NCBI RefSeq assembly: GCF_001954195.1
Contig: NZ_MBES01000064.1
Span: 1 to 64,000, forward strand
Length of the DNA: 64,000 nucleotides
Direction of reading: 5' to 3'
From: Mycobacterium sp. IS-1264
GTDB taxonomy: Bacteria > Actinomycetota > Actinomycetes > Mycobacteriales > Mycobacteriaceae
In this document: positions 37,817 through 46,586 of the stretch, piece by piece
Numbering within the stretch: the first letter of the stretch is position 1
Layout of the letters: the number at the start of each line of letters is the position of its first letter
The notes under the pieces: model-generated
The model's database searches: none
Seen by the model: only the letters and a program-made list of their open reading frames with translations
What the model was told of the DNA's origin: nothing
Position numbers and translations under genes: made by a program

Positions 37817-38656
37817 ATGTCACGAACCGACGCCGTCGCGACCGCCCAACCAACACCCAGTGCCGTTATCGACCGCATCTCGTTGGTGCTTGATGCGTTC
37901 GATGGACCGGGACGGCTGACGCTGGCACAGATCGTCCGCCGCACCGGCCTGCCGCGCTCGTCGGCGCATCGGATGCTCGAGCGCTTGGTGCAACTGCGCT
38001 GGCTGCGCCGCAGCGGCCGCGACTACGAGCTCGGTATGCGTTTGGTGGAGCTCGGTTCGCTAGCCGTACACCAGGACCGTCTGGTGCGCGCGGCCAGTCC
38101 GCTGCTGGGCGAATTGCACCGCGCCACCGGGTTTGTCGTACACCTCGCGGTCCTGGACGGACCCGACGTCGTCTATCTCGACAAGGTCGGCGAACCGATG
38201 AACGCCGCGATCCCCACCCGAGTTGGGGGCCGTCAACCCGCGCACTGCACCGCCGTGGGCAAGGCGATCCTGGCCTACAGTGACGAGGACACCGCCGTGG
38301 ATCTGCGGGCCCGCAAGACCAAGTACTCGATCGTTAACAGCTCGCAGCTGGCGATCGAATTGGCCAAGGTGCGCGCCCACGGCGTCGCGTTCGAGCGTGA
38401 GGAGTCGCTGCTCGGATTCGGTTGTGTGGCAGCCCCGATCGGCAGCCCGGGTGAGGCCGTCGCCGCGGTGTCGGTGTGCGGTCCGATGAATCGCATGATG
38501 TTCGATCAGCGCCTGGCCGCCCCCGTGCGCATGACCGCGATGGCCGTGTGGCGCAACGTCGAGGGCGGCCCGCAGCGGGTGGCGCCAACCCTGCAACCGC
38601 TGCGGCCACTGCGACTGGCGCGCTCCGCGCCGCGTCCCGCCCTGCAGTACGCGTGA
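37817..38656 (+). CDS. IclR-family transcriptional regulator
   Basis: 279 residues. An N-terminal winged helix-turn-helix (RISLVLDAFDGPGRLTLAQIVRRTGLPRSSAHRMLERL, given by its two halves at residues about 20-55) is followed by the IclR effector domain with GxLAVHQDRLVRAASPLL, DGPDVVYLDKV and the HCTAVGKAILA segment. IclR proteins sense small acids or aromatic intermediates. It stands between the ferredoxin-HsaA-HsaC-KstD operon and an esterase gene with which it overlaps (GTGA). It probably controls this region through the palindromes upstream. Confidence 0.91.
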   Translation: MSRTDAVATAQPTPSAVIDRISLVLDAFDGPGRLTLAQIVRRTGLPRSSAHRMLERLVQLRWLRRSGRDYELGMRLVELGSLAVHQDRLVRAASPLLGELHRATGFVVHLAVLDGPDVVYLDKVGEPMNAAIPTRVGGRQPAHCTAVGKAILAYSDEDTAVDLRARKTKYSIVNSSQLAIELAKVRAHGVAFEREESLLGFGCVAAPIGSPGEAVAAVSVCGPMNRMMFDQRLAAPVRMTAMAVWRNVEGGPQRVAPTLQPLRPLRLARSAPRPALQYA

Positions 38657-39570
38657 GCCTCGATCCACAGATCGCGCCGCTGATCGAGGCGCTGGACGCC
38701 GGCTTCCCGCCGGTCCACACCATGACCGGTGCGCAGGCAAGGGCAACCATCCGCTCCCGCTTCGTGCCACCTGCAGAGCTCGAGCCCGTTGCCGAGGTGA
38801 GAGACGAATCCATTCCGGGGCCCGGCGGCGACATCGCGGTGCGGATCTACCGACCCGACGGCGAGCACCTGCCGGTCCTCGTGTACGCCCACGGTGGCGG
38901 CTTTGTGTTCTGCGACCTGGAGAGTCACGACGGCCTGTGCCGCACTATCGCTAATCATGTTCCTGCCGTGGTGATTTCGGTCGACTACCGCCTGGCGCCG
39001 GAGCATGGGTGGCCTGACGCGGCCGAGGACGTCTACACGGTCGCCCGCTGGGCGGCCGACAATGCGGACGCGGTCGGCGGCGACGCACAGCGCGTTGTGG
39101 TGGGCGGCGACAGCGCGGGAGGAAACCTAGCCGCCGTCACCGCGGTGATGGCGCGCGATCGCGGCGGTCCCCCGATCGCGGGCCAGTTGCTCATCTATCC
39201 GGTGATCGCAGCCGACTTCGACAACGAGTCTTATCGCTTGTTCGGCAACGGTTTCTACAATCCGAAGCCGGCGCTGCAGTGGTATTGGGATCAATACGTT
39301 CCGGCACGTGCCGATCGGGAACACCCATACGCGTCGCCCCTTCGGGCAAACCTGGCCGGTCTGCCGCCCGCAGTCATCGTCACTGCCGGTCACGATCCAC
39401 TTCGTGACGAGGGCAACGCCTACGCCGACGCGCTCGAGGCTGCGGGTGTGATCACTGTGCGATGCCCCTTCGACGGCGGCATCCACGGGTTCATGACGAT
39501 GCCGATGCTCGATATAGCTCACGAAGCCCGTCGGGAGTCGTGTTCGGCACTGGCTCAACTGCTTCGCTGA
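38653..39570 (+). CDS. HSL-type alpha/beta hydrolase (esterase/lipase)
   Basis: GTG 38653 overlaps the IclR stop and gives 305 residues. Motifs are HGGGF, DYRLAPEH, GGDSAGGN (nucleophile Ser), TAGHDPLRDEG (Asp) and GGIHGFM (His), a complete HSL-family triad. Such enzymes open lactones or esters, so it could hydrolyse a lactone or ester made by one of the two BVMOs of the region. The link is inferred from position only. Confidence 0.9.
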   Translation: MSLDPQIAPLIEALDAGFPPVHTMTGAQARATIRSRFVPPAELEPVAEVRDESIPGPGGDIAVRIYRPDGEHLPVLVYAHGGGFVFCDLESHDGLCRTIANHVPAVVISVDYRLAPEHGWPDAAEDVYTVARWAADNADAVGGDAQRVVVGGDSAGGNLAAVTAVMARDRGGPPIAGQLLIYPVIAADFDNESYRLFGNGFYNPKPALQWYWDQYVPARADREHPYASPLRANLAGLPPAVIVTAGHDPLRDEGNAYADALEAAGVITVRCPFDGGIHGFMTMPMLDIAHEARRESCSALAQLLR

Positions 39571-39581
39571 AAGGTCGGACG

Positions 39582-39929
39582 ATGGCTGACGGTCGGATAT
39601 TCGTCATCGACACAGTGGTGACCAAGCCAGGATGCGCCAGGACGTTCGTCGACACCTACCTCGCCGAGTACGCGCCCGGTGCCCGCTCCCGTGGGATGAC
39701 ATTGCGCGACATCCTCGTCAGTCCTCCGATCTGGTCCAATGATCTCTCAAATACCGTCACCATCAGCTGGACGCTGCCGAGCTCGCAGGCATGGTGGGAG
39801 ATGACCTGGAAGGGTCGGCCGGACCCGGCGCTGGGCGAATGGTGGTCTCGGATCAGCGAATTGGTCACCGAGCGGTCGCGGTCTTTCGCCGCCGCAGCCG
39901 ACGACGTCGATGGCCTCTGCGATGTATAG
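39582..39929 (+). CDS. Small alpha/beta-barrel protein, unknown
   Basis: A 115-residue protein from ATG 39582 (MADGRIFVIDTVVTKPGC). The strand-helix-strand pattern with YLAEYAPGARSRG and a Trp-rich second half (WTLPSSQAWWEMTWKGRPDP) resembles dimeric ferredoxin-like (Dabb/NIPSNAP/EthD type) folds. Relatives often sit in aromatic or steroid degradation operons. The stop overlaps the next gene, which has the same type of fold. Confidence 0.68.
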   Translation: MADGRIFVIDTVVTKPGCARTFVDTYLAEYAPGARSRGMTLRDILVSPPIWSNDLSNTVTISWTLPSSQAWWEMTWKGRPDPALGEWWSRISELVTERSRSFAAAADDVDGLCDV

Positions 39930-40554
39930 CATCACCAGGCTCATCGACATCGCCGAGGAAGAGCGGCCTCGGGTGCTGGCGGCCGTGCGTTCGGCGGCGG
40001 AAGCGACTCCCGCACTACACCGTCTCGTCGAGCCGACAATGCCAGGGTCGCGCAACGGGGGCGACGTCCTGGTTCACTTGAGGTTCGATTCCCGAAGTCA
40101 ATGGCTCTCGGCCGCAGATGATTTCGCTGCGGTGCTGCACGATCCCGGGATTACGCGAGTCAACGGAGCGACTTACCCCGGTGTTCCGAACCACAACGGC
40201 GGCGACCCGGGAACCGTCTATCGCGCCCTGTTGTTGCGGGTAGCGCCAGATACCGACGCCGCCACAGCTGCACGTTTCGAAGACGAGCTGTCCCGGATGC
40301 CTCACTACATACCGGCCATCAGAGCGTGGCAGCTGAGCCGCGTCGACGATGCAATCGGGGCCTCGTCATGGACGCACGTGTTCGAGCAGGAGTTCAGCGA
40401 TCTCGACGGACTGATGGGTCCCTACCTGATGCATCCGATCCACTGGGCGGTGGTGGACCGATGGTTCGATCCGGAATGCCCTGACGTGATCGTGCGCGAC
40501 CGGGTGTGCCACAGCTTCTGTCGATGCAACGCGCCATTGCCGACTAGCTGGTGA
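39922..40554 (+). CDS. Dabb-like (stress-responsive alpha/beta barrel) protein
   Basis: 210 residues from ATG 39922 (an in-frame ATG at 39910 is equally possible; no ribosome site decides). The C-terminal half reads YRALLLRVAPDTDAATAARFEDEL and HVFEQEFSDLDGLMGPYLMHPIHWAVVD, which matches the Dabb domain with its ending His motif. The N-terminal half looks like a degenerate first copy (MYSITRLIDIAEEERPRVLA), so it may be a fused pair. Dabb-family members include olivetolic acid cyclase. It is the last gene of the IclR-esterase operon. Confidence 0.72.
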   Translation: MYSITRLIDIAEEERPRVLAAVRSAAEATPALHRLVEPTMPGSRNGGDVLVHLRFDSRSQWLSAADDFAAVLHDPGITRVNGATYPGVPNHNGGDPGTVYRALLLRVAPDTDAATAARFEDELSRMPHYIPAIRAWQLSRVDDAIGASSWTHVFEQEFSDLDGLMGPYLMHPIHWAVVDRWFDPECPDVIVRDRVCHSFCRCNAPLPTSW

Positions 40555-40644
40555 AGACGCTGAGCGATCCGACGTGGGCGCGGTTGGCCTTGATCCGCTC
40601 TGTCAGGCACCACGTCCCGTCGGCATGTTTCTCTATCTTTCAGG

Positions 40645-41532
40645 CTATAGCCCCGCGGGGAGGATATTCGGGTTAGCAGATGCCGGCGGTTCCAGCGGCG
40701 GCAGCTCCGACCTACCGTCGAGGCTGCGCACCGGCCGTCCATGTGACCACGGGTAGTGCAGGCTGAAGGCCACCAGGCCGGTGCGTTGCGCGGCCGGCAG
40801 ATGGCACATCGCGAGCACCGTCTCGGCCAGATACTCGACCGGCTCGGTAAAGAAAGTCTCCGGGATCAGCTGTGCTGCACCAGGTGTGCGGACGGCCGTC
40901 GACGGGCCGACGCAGTTCACGGCGATGTTGGCATCAAGCAACTCCGCGGCCACGCCCTGGGTGAAGCGATGCAACGCGGCCTTGCACGACGCGTAGATGA
41001 CGTCACCGGAGGTTTTGTTGTACTCGCGGTACGGCCGCACCGGTGCGAGGCCTGTGACAGAGCCGATATTGACGATCCACCCCCCACCTTGTCTACGCAT
41101 ATGTGGCACAGCAGCTTTGGTCAAAACGAACGGTGTTCGCAGATAGTGCTCGATGGTCCGGTCGAAGGTTTCCAGCGACATGTTCTCGATCACCGAGTAG
41201 TCGGCGAAACCGGCGTTGTTGACCAGGATGTCGATGCGGCCGGTGCGTTCCAGCACCGCGTCCACCAGGCCATCGCGCGCCGCGCCGTCCTCGAGGTCCG
41301 CGGTCAGTCCGAAGGCTGATCCGCCAGCCTCTTCGATCAGGGCGACGGTCTCGTCGATCGTCCCCGGTAGCGCCGAGGTGGCCCCGGCCCGGATGGACTG
41401 CGACGGTTGGTAGGCACGGGCCGTGACCGCGACGGTCGCGCCTTCTGCGGCGAGACGCTGGGCGATTGCGCGTCCAATGCCGCGGCTGCTGCCGGTGACC
41501 AAAGCCGTCTTGCCGGTGAGCAATTGGCTCAT
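40645..41532 (-). CDS. Short-chain dehydrogenase/reductase (SDR)
   Basis: ATG 41532 overlaps the stop of the BVMO gene (ATGA). The 295-residue product has TGSSRGIGRAIA, an insert AYQPSQSIRAGATSALPG, NNAG, a catalytic Ser in IGSV and YASCK. The C-terminus is extended and Pro-rich (ELPPLEPPASANPN). Coupling to a monooxygenase again gives a BVMO/SDR pair, as at 30348-33594. Substrate unknown. Confidence 0.86.
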   Translation of the reverse strand: MSQLLTGKTALVTGSSRGIGRAIAQRLAAEGATVAVTARAYQPSQSIRAGATSALPGTIDETVALIEEAGGSAFGLTADLEDGAARDGLVDAVLERTGRIDILVNNAGFADYSVIENMSLETFDRTIEHYLRTPFVLTKAAVPHMRRQGGGWIVNIGSVTGLAPVRPYREYNKTSGDVIYASCKAALHRFTQGVAAELLDANIAVNCVGPSTAVRTPGAAQLIPETFFTEPVEYLAETVLAMCHLPAAQRTGLVAFSLHYPWSHGRPVRSLDGRSELPPLEPPASANPNILPAGL

Positions 41533-43457
41533 CGCAACGTGAAATCCTCTTCGATCGGCGCGCGATGCTGATGCCAGACGTCGACCAGTCGATATGGCGT
41601 CGCCACCACCACCCGCCCCGATCCCGACCGGTAGTAGGTGTGCGCATTTGGCGTGTGGCACCACACGGTACCGCTCATCGTCTCGTCGATGTCCGCGACG
41701 TAGTCCTCGTACGCCCGCCGAGTGACTTCGATAGTGTCGGCGCCGCGCAGCGCCATCAACTGCAGGCATTCGATGATGTAGTGCGCGAGCACCTCCATTG
41801 AGAAGTTCGCGCCGGCGCCGTGACCGGGGCTGTAGTTCGGTGCCGACATGGTGAACAGGTTGGGAAAGCCGGGTACGGTTCCGCCGCGGTAGGCACGAGG
41901 ACTCTCGCCCCATTCGTCTGTCAGCTTCTTGCCGTCACGGCCGCGGATATCGATTGTGGACAGGAAGTCCAGATAGTAGCCGGTGGCATAGATGATCACG
42001 TCGAGGTCGATCTGCCGACCGTCCTGTGTGACAATGCCTTTCGCGTTGACCTCGGCAGGTTCGCTGGCCTCCACGTCAACATGGTCGCGCGTCAACGCCG
42101 CGTAATACCCGCCCGGATCGCGGATGATCCGCTTGCCGTACGGTGCGAAATCCGGCGTGATCTTTTTAGCCAGCTCCGTGTCTTTGCCGAAGGTCTGCTC
42201 GATGTACGCCAGGCACATCTGCAGTAGCACGTCGTTGGCCGCAGAGATGGACAGGTGGTCCTTGGCCCACTCCGGGTCCTGCAGGATGACCGGGTAGTTG
42301 TTGTCGGCGGTTCCCCAATACGATTTCAGCCGGTTCCAATTCGCGTAGTACGGCAGGTGGCGCCCGAGGTAGCGCCGATGCGCTGGCACCTCGTCGGTGG
42401 GACGTTTGCGTGGCGCCACCCAGTGCGGCTGACGCTGGAACACCGTCAGGTGGTCCACCTGGTCGACGCACGCGTCGACGATTTGCACCGCGGTGCACCC
42501 GGCGCCGATGATCGCCACCTTCTTGCCGGTGAGATCCAGCGAGGAATCCCACTGGGCCGAGTGAATGCTGATGCCCGCGAACGTTTCTCGACCCTTGACA
42601 TCGGGCCAGCGCGGGCGGTTGAGGTAGCCGGCCGCGGTGATCACTACGCTTGCGTAGCTGACGTCACGGTGGCCGTCGGCATCAACCGAATGGATCTGCC
42701 ACTGGTTCCGATCGGCGTCCCACCACAAGGCGTCGACCTCGGTGCGAAACCGGGTCCGCTCGCGCAGCTGGTATTTGTCGGCAAGCGCCACCAGATAGCG
42801 TTGATATTCCGCGCCTTGCGGATAGTAGCTGCTCCAGTCGGGGTTGACCTCCCAAGAGAGCGAGTAGTACGCCGACGGTGTGTCGACGCCGATGCCCGGA
42901 TAGGTTGTGGTCAGCCAAGTGCCGCCGACCTCCGCGTTGCGGTCGAAGATCTCGTAGGACACGCCCTCACTGGCGGCGGCCAGCGCGACGCTGATCCCCG
43001 CGATGCCCGCCCCGATGATGGCGATTGTCACGGTATCGGGGATCGGCACCGTGCGCGGCAACGTCGGCTGCGACCGCTGGAAGCCGCCCTGCTCGAGTAG
43101 GAGGTCCACCTGCTCGTCCTCGACTTCCGAACCCAGCGCGATCGGCAGCAATCGGGCGAAGAAGTCGCGATCGTCGGCGGCCACCGCATCGGCTCGCCGC
43201 GGCTGACCCAGCGCGTCGATGACGGCGTTCACCAGCGCCTCGCCAGTATCGGGGTCGGTGACACCGGCCCGTTCGGGCGGGTCAGGAATGTGCGAGATTT
43301 TGGGCGCGTACGTCTCGATCACCGACGGGTCTCCGGTGAGCTGGGCCAGCACCGCGACCAGGACGCCAGGGTCGGCCTGCCGCAGGTTGTCCCGCAGTTC
43401 GCCGGGGTCGGGAACGCCGGGGCCGGTGGGCGACGTCGATTCCGTGGCGGCGGTCAT
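41529..43457 (-). CDS. Baeyer-Villiger monooxygenase with N-terminal extension
   Basis: 642 residues, about 100-130 longer than small BVMOs. Residues 1-140 form an N-terminal helical extension. The FAD motif GAGIAG is at 149-154, the BVMO fingerprint FAGISIHSAQWD at 293-304, and the NADPH motif GAGCTA directly after (KVAIIGAGCTAVQI). Large BVMOs with such an extension act on bulky cyclic ketones, steroids among them. It is co-translated with the following SDR and diverges from the FadD-like gene. Confidence 0.92.
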   Translation of the reverse strand: MTAATESTSPTGPGVPDPGELRDNLRQADPGVLVAVLAQLTGDPSVIETYAPKISHIPDPPERAGVTDPDTGEALVNAVIDALGQPRRADAVAADDRDFFARLLPIALGSEVEDEQVDLLLEQGGFQRSQPTLPRTVPIPDTVTIAIIGAGIAGISVALAAASEGVSYEIFDRNAEVGGTWLTTTYPGIGVDTPSAYYSLSWEVNPDWSSYYPQGAEYQRYLVALADKYQLRERTRFRTEVDALWWDADRNQWQIHSVDADGHRDVSYASVVITAAGYLNRPRWPDVKGRETFAGISIHSAQWDSSLDLTGKKVAIIGAGCTAVQIVDACVDQVDHLTVFQRQPHWVAPRKRPTDEVPAHRRYLGRHLPYYANWNRLKSYWGTADNNYPVILQDPEWAKDHLSISAANDVLLQMCLAYIEQTFGKDTELAKKITPDFAPYGKRIIRDPGGYYAALTRDHVDVEASEPAEVNAKGIVTQDGRQIDLDVIIYATGYYLDFLSTIDIRGRDGKKLTDEWGESPRAYRGGTVPGFPNLFTMSAPNYSPGHGAGANFSMEVLAHYIIECLQLMALRGADTIEVTRRAYEDYVADIDETMSGTVWCHTPNAHTYYRSGSGRVVVATPYRLVDVWHQHRAPIEEDFTLR

Positions 43458-43559
43458 GCCATCGAGTATCGAGGCGGACGGTTGGGTCGCGCGGCGATCT
43501 GTCTACTCAGCGGGACACGAGGAGACCTGCGGCGCCATCGCGAGCATAGCCTCCGACGC

Positions 43560-45152
43560 ATGGACCGGGTGCACTTCGGCGAGCGGGTGGACATCGCCAT
43601 CGCGCGGGCCCGCAGTCATTCGCTCGGCGATATTCCTCGCCGGTCGGCCCGCCGGCAACCGGACAAGACTGCGATCATCGACGGGGATGTCGAACTGACC
43701 TTCGCCGAGTTCGACCGTCTCGTCGACAGAGCGGCGGCGGCGTTGCGCGACAAGGGCTTTGCACCTGGCGACCGCGTCGCGTTGCTGGCGCACAACTGCT
43801 GGCAGTACGCCGTGCTGGCATTCGCGACCGCGCGCGCGGCGGTGGTTCTGGTGCCGATCAACTTCATGCTTACCGCCGAGGAAATCGCCTTCCTCCTTGG
43901 CCACAGTCGAGTCAGTGGATTCATCGTCGAAGCGGAGCTCATGCCCGCGGCCGAAGAAGCGATGCGACTGGGCGGCTCAGTCACGACGAAGGTTGCGCTG
44001 CTGCCGGGCGGGCGCACGGCTGCAGCGGGCTGGGAAGACTTCGCAGATTGGTTGATGAGTACCGCCGCGGCCCCCAACCCGCGCATCGACGACGACCAGC
44101 TCGTGCGGCTGATGTACACCAGTGGCACCGAGTCGCGCCCGAAGGCGGCCATGCACTCCAGCCGCAGCCTGATGTGGCAATACGTGAGCACCATCGTCGC
44201 CGGGTCGATGTCCGGTGACGACATCGAGATCCACTCGCTGCCGCTTTACCACTGCGCACAGCTGGACAACTTTCTGGCCACAGATATCTATCTCGGCGCT
44301 ACCAGCATCATCCTCCCGCGTCCGGACCCTGAACTGGTCCTGCGCACCATCGCACGCTACGGCGTGACGAATTACTTTGCGCCACCGACGGTATGGATCA
44401 GCCTGCTGCGTTGCCCGGTCTTCGACGAGGTGGATCTGTCCAGCCTGCGCAAGGGGTACTACGGCGCCTCGGCGATGCCCGTCGAGGTCCTCAACGAGAT
44501 CCGCACGCGGCTACCCAATCTGAGTTTGTGGAACTTCTACGGGCAGACCGAGATGGCGCCGCTCGCGTCAGCGCTCGGACCGGACGAACAGGACGCCCAC
44601 GCGGGTGCCGCCGGCCGCCCCGTGGTCAACGTGGAGACGTCGATTCTCGACGACAACGACATCCCGGTGGCCACCGGTGTCGTCGGCGAGATCGCTCACC
44701 GCAGCCCGCATTTGATGCTGGGCTACCTCGACGATGCCGAACGGACTGCCGAGGCCTTTCGCGCCGGCTGGTTCCATTCCGGCGACCTGGGCTACTTCGA
44801 CGAGCACGGCCTGCTGCACGTCGTCGACCGCAAGAAGGACATGATCAAAACTGGTGGCGAGAACGTGGCCAGCCGCGAAGTGGAGGAAGTCTTGTACCGG
44901 CACAGCGGGGTCCAGGAAGTCGCGGTATTCGGCTTGGCGCATCCGGTCTGGATGGAAGCCGTGGCGGCGGCGGTGGTGCCCCGCAATGGAGTGGCCCTGA
45001 CCGAAGAGGACCTGGTCATCCACTGCCGGGAGCACCTGGCCGGGTTCAAGACGCCAAAACGCATTTTCTTCGTCGATTCACTGCCGAAGAATCCCAGCGG
45101 CAAACTGCTTAAACGCGAACTGCGCGAAGGCTTCAGCCTTACTCAGCAGTAA
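43560..45152 (+). CDS. Acyl-CoA synthetase (FadD-like AMP-dependent ligase)
   Basis: 530 residues from ATG 43560; the open frame upstream of it overlaps the divergent BVMO gene. Motifs are MYTSGTESRPKAAMHSS (a variant P-loop with Glu in place of the second Thr), NFYGQTEMAP, GYLDDAERT, the hinge VDRKKDMIKTGGENV and the catalytic Lys in NPSGKLLKREL. It should activate a carboxylic acid to CoA, perhaps a side chain or ring-cleavage product. A GC-rich hairpin follows at once. Confidence 0.91.
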   Translation: MDRVHFGERVDIAIARARSHSLGDIPRRSARRQPDKTAIIDGDVELTFAEFDRLVDRAAAALRDKGFAPGDRVALLAHNCWQYAVLAFATARAAVVLVPINFMLTAEEIAFLLGHSRVSGFIVEAELMPAAEEAMRLGGSVTTKVALLPGGRTAAAGWEDFADWLMSTAAAPNPRIDDDQLVRLMYTSGTESRPKAAMHSSRSLMWQYVSTIVAGSMSGDDIEIHSLPLYHCAQLDNFLATDIYLGATSIILPRPDPELVLRTIARYGVTNYFAPPTVWISLLRCPVFDEVDLSSLRKGYYGASAMPVEVLNEIRTRLPNLSLWNFYGQTEMAPLASALGPDEQDAHAGAAGRPVVNVETSILDDNDIPVATGVVGEIAHRSPHLMLGYLDDAERTAEAFRAGWFHSGDLGYFDEHGLLHVVDRKKDMIKTGGENVASREVEEVLYRHSGVQEVAVFGLAHPVWMEAVAAAVVPRNGVALTEEDLVIHCREHLAGFKTPKRIFFVDSLPKNPSGKLLKRELREGFSLTQQ

Positions 45153-45184
45153 GCGGGCCGATTCTAGACTTCCACTCGGCCCGC
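45153..45184 (+). terminator. Hairpin terminator after the FadD-like gene
   Basis: GCGGGCCGA - 14 bases - TCGGCCCGC, nine perfect pairs, starting on the base after the TAA stop. It lacks a U-tract, as is common for mycobacterial terminators. Confidence 0.6.
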
Positions 45185-45273
45185 ACTTGCGCCGGACGCT
45201 GACGCCAGTACGGTGTTCCACTGACCGGGCATCCGCGGTGTCATCAGGGCCACACCAGGGTTGACTCGCCGAC

Positions 45274-45753
45274 ATGAGCAACGACGTCACGCTGCCGGAA
45301 CTGCAGGAGTTCATCGGCAGCTTCTGGTACCACTACGACGAAGCGCACTACGACGAACTCGCCGCGAGCTACGCCGAAGACGTGCACTACCTGACCCGCA
45401 GCGATTCGGGAGCCAGCCCGTTCGAAGATTTGATGTCACCCGAACTGCGCGGCCGCGATGCAGTGATGGAATGGCTGTCGGAACATCGCAAGCAGAGCCC
45501 GTACCCGCTCCGCCACCACGCCACCAACGTGCACCGCACCGGAACCGACGGTGACGTTACCCGCGCGCGGTTCTATATCCTCGTCAACCAAATCGCCAAC
45601 TTCGTACCGTTCGCGGTGTCGAGCGGTGTCGTCAACGTTGGCGTCCGGCGCGAGGCCGCCGGGCTGGTGTTCACGGAGATGGACGTCGTGCTCGACGCCA
45701 CCGACTCCGTCCTGCTGTCGGAGCTCGCCGCCGACAGCGCCACAGGTTCGTGA
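45274..45753 (+). CDS. SnoaL-like/NTF2-fold protein
   Basis: 159 residues with the cone-fold pattern: opening helix with FWYHYDEAHYDELAASYAED, then GRDAVMEWLSEHRK, RHHATNVH and a curved sheet (TRARFYILVNQIANFV). It is related to ring-hydroxylating dioxygenase beta subunits and steroid isomerase-like proteins. It opens the plus-strand operon 45274-50680 and overlaps the next gene by four bases. It may be a dehydratase or isomerase. Confidence 0.78.
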   Translation: MSNDVTLPELQEFIGSFWYHYDEAHYDELAASYAEDVHYLTRSDSGASPFEDLMSPELRGRDAVMEWLSEHRKQSPYPLRHHATNVHRTGTDGDVTRARFYILVNQIANFVPFAVSSGVVNVGVRREAAGLVFTEMDVVLDATDSVLLSELAADSATGS

Positions 45754-46586
45754 GCGCGCGCGCTACATTCTCCGACGGCGTCGCCGTCATCACGGGGGCC
45801 GGCGCCGGGATCGGCGCGGGCTTGGCGCGATATGCCAGCGGCCTGGGCATGGCCGTGGTCCTGGCCGACATCGACGCCGTTGCCATCGCCGCGTTGCGCG
45901 GCGACCTTTGCGCCGCGGGCGGCACGGCGATAGACATCGGGTGCGACGTGCGCGACCCCGATGCCGTCCAGGAACTCGCCGACCGTGTCTACCGCGACGT
46001 CGGCCCGGTGCGGCTGCTGGTGAACAACGCAGGCATCGAGCAGTTCGGCTACCTATGGGACACCCCAATAGCCAACTGGCGGCGCGTCGTCGACATCAAC
46101 ATCAGCGGCGTCTTCCACGGTATCCGCGCATTTCTGCCGAAGATGATGGCCACCGACGAGGAAGCCTGGGTGTGGAACCTGTCGTCGGTCGGTGCAGTAC
46201 GCGCAATTCCGTTGCAGGCGCCCTACATCATGAGCAAACACGCGGTGCTCGCGTTGACCGAATGCCTGCATCTGGATGTTCAACTGGCCGGGCACGGCCA
46301 CCACATCCACGTCCAGGCCGTGCTGCCCGGCGCGGTGGTCTCCAACATCTTCGAGGCGGCCGGCGGAGTCGACCCTGACGCCAGCGATGCCGGCGCCGCC
46401 GAGGCGCAACGCTCCGCCATGCTGGACATCAAGGCCGCGGCCATGGATCCGCTTGCGGCCGCTGAGACGTTATTCGAGCAGGCCGCCGAGGGAAGGTTCT
46501 ATCTACTGACCCAGCAAACCGTCGCATCGGCCATGGCAGACCGCGCGAATGTGCTTGCTGCACAACGACCTCCGGTGCTGAGGTGA
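45750..46586 (+). CDS. Short-chain dehydrogenase/reductase (SDR)
   Basis: GTG 45750 overlaps the upstream stop. The 278-residue product has TGAGAGIGAGLA, a following Asp-Ile-Asp that suggests NAD preference, NNAGIEQ, and YIMSKHAV as the active site. The long C-terminal part (residues about 195-278) is typical of SDRs acting on acyl or steroid-like alcohols. It is the second gene of the operon and overlaps the esterase gene by four bases. Confidence 0.85.
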   Translation: MSARATFSDGVAVITGAGAGIGAGLARYASGLGMAVVLADIDAVAIAALRGDLCAAGGTAIDIGCDVRDPDAVQELADRVYRDVGPVRLLVNNAGIEQFGYLWDTPIANWRRVVDINISGVFHGIRAFLPKMMATDEEAWVWNLSSVGAVRAIPLQAPYIMSKHAVLALTECLHLDVQLAGHGHHIHVQAVLPGAVVSNIFEAAGGVDPDASDAGAAEAQRSAMLDIKAAAMDPLAAAETLFEQAAEGRFYLLTQQTVASAMADRANVLAAQRPPVLR

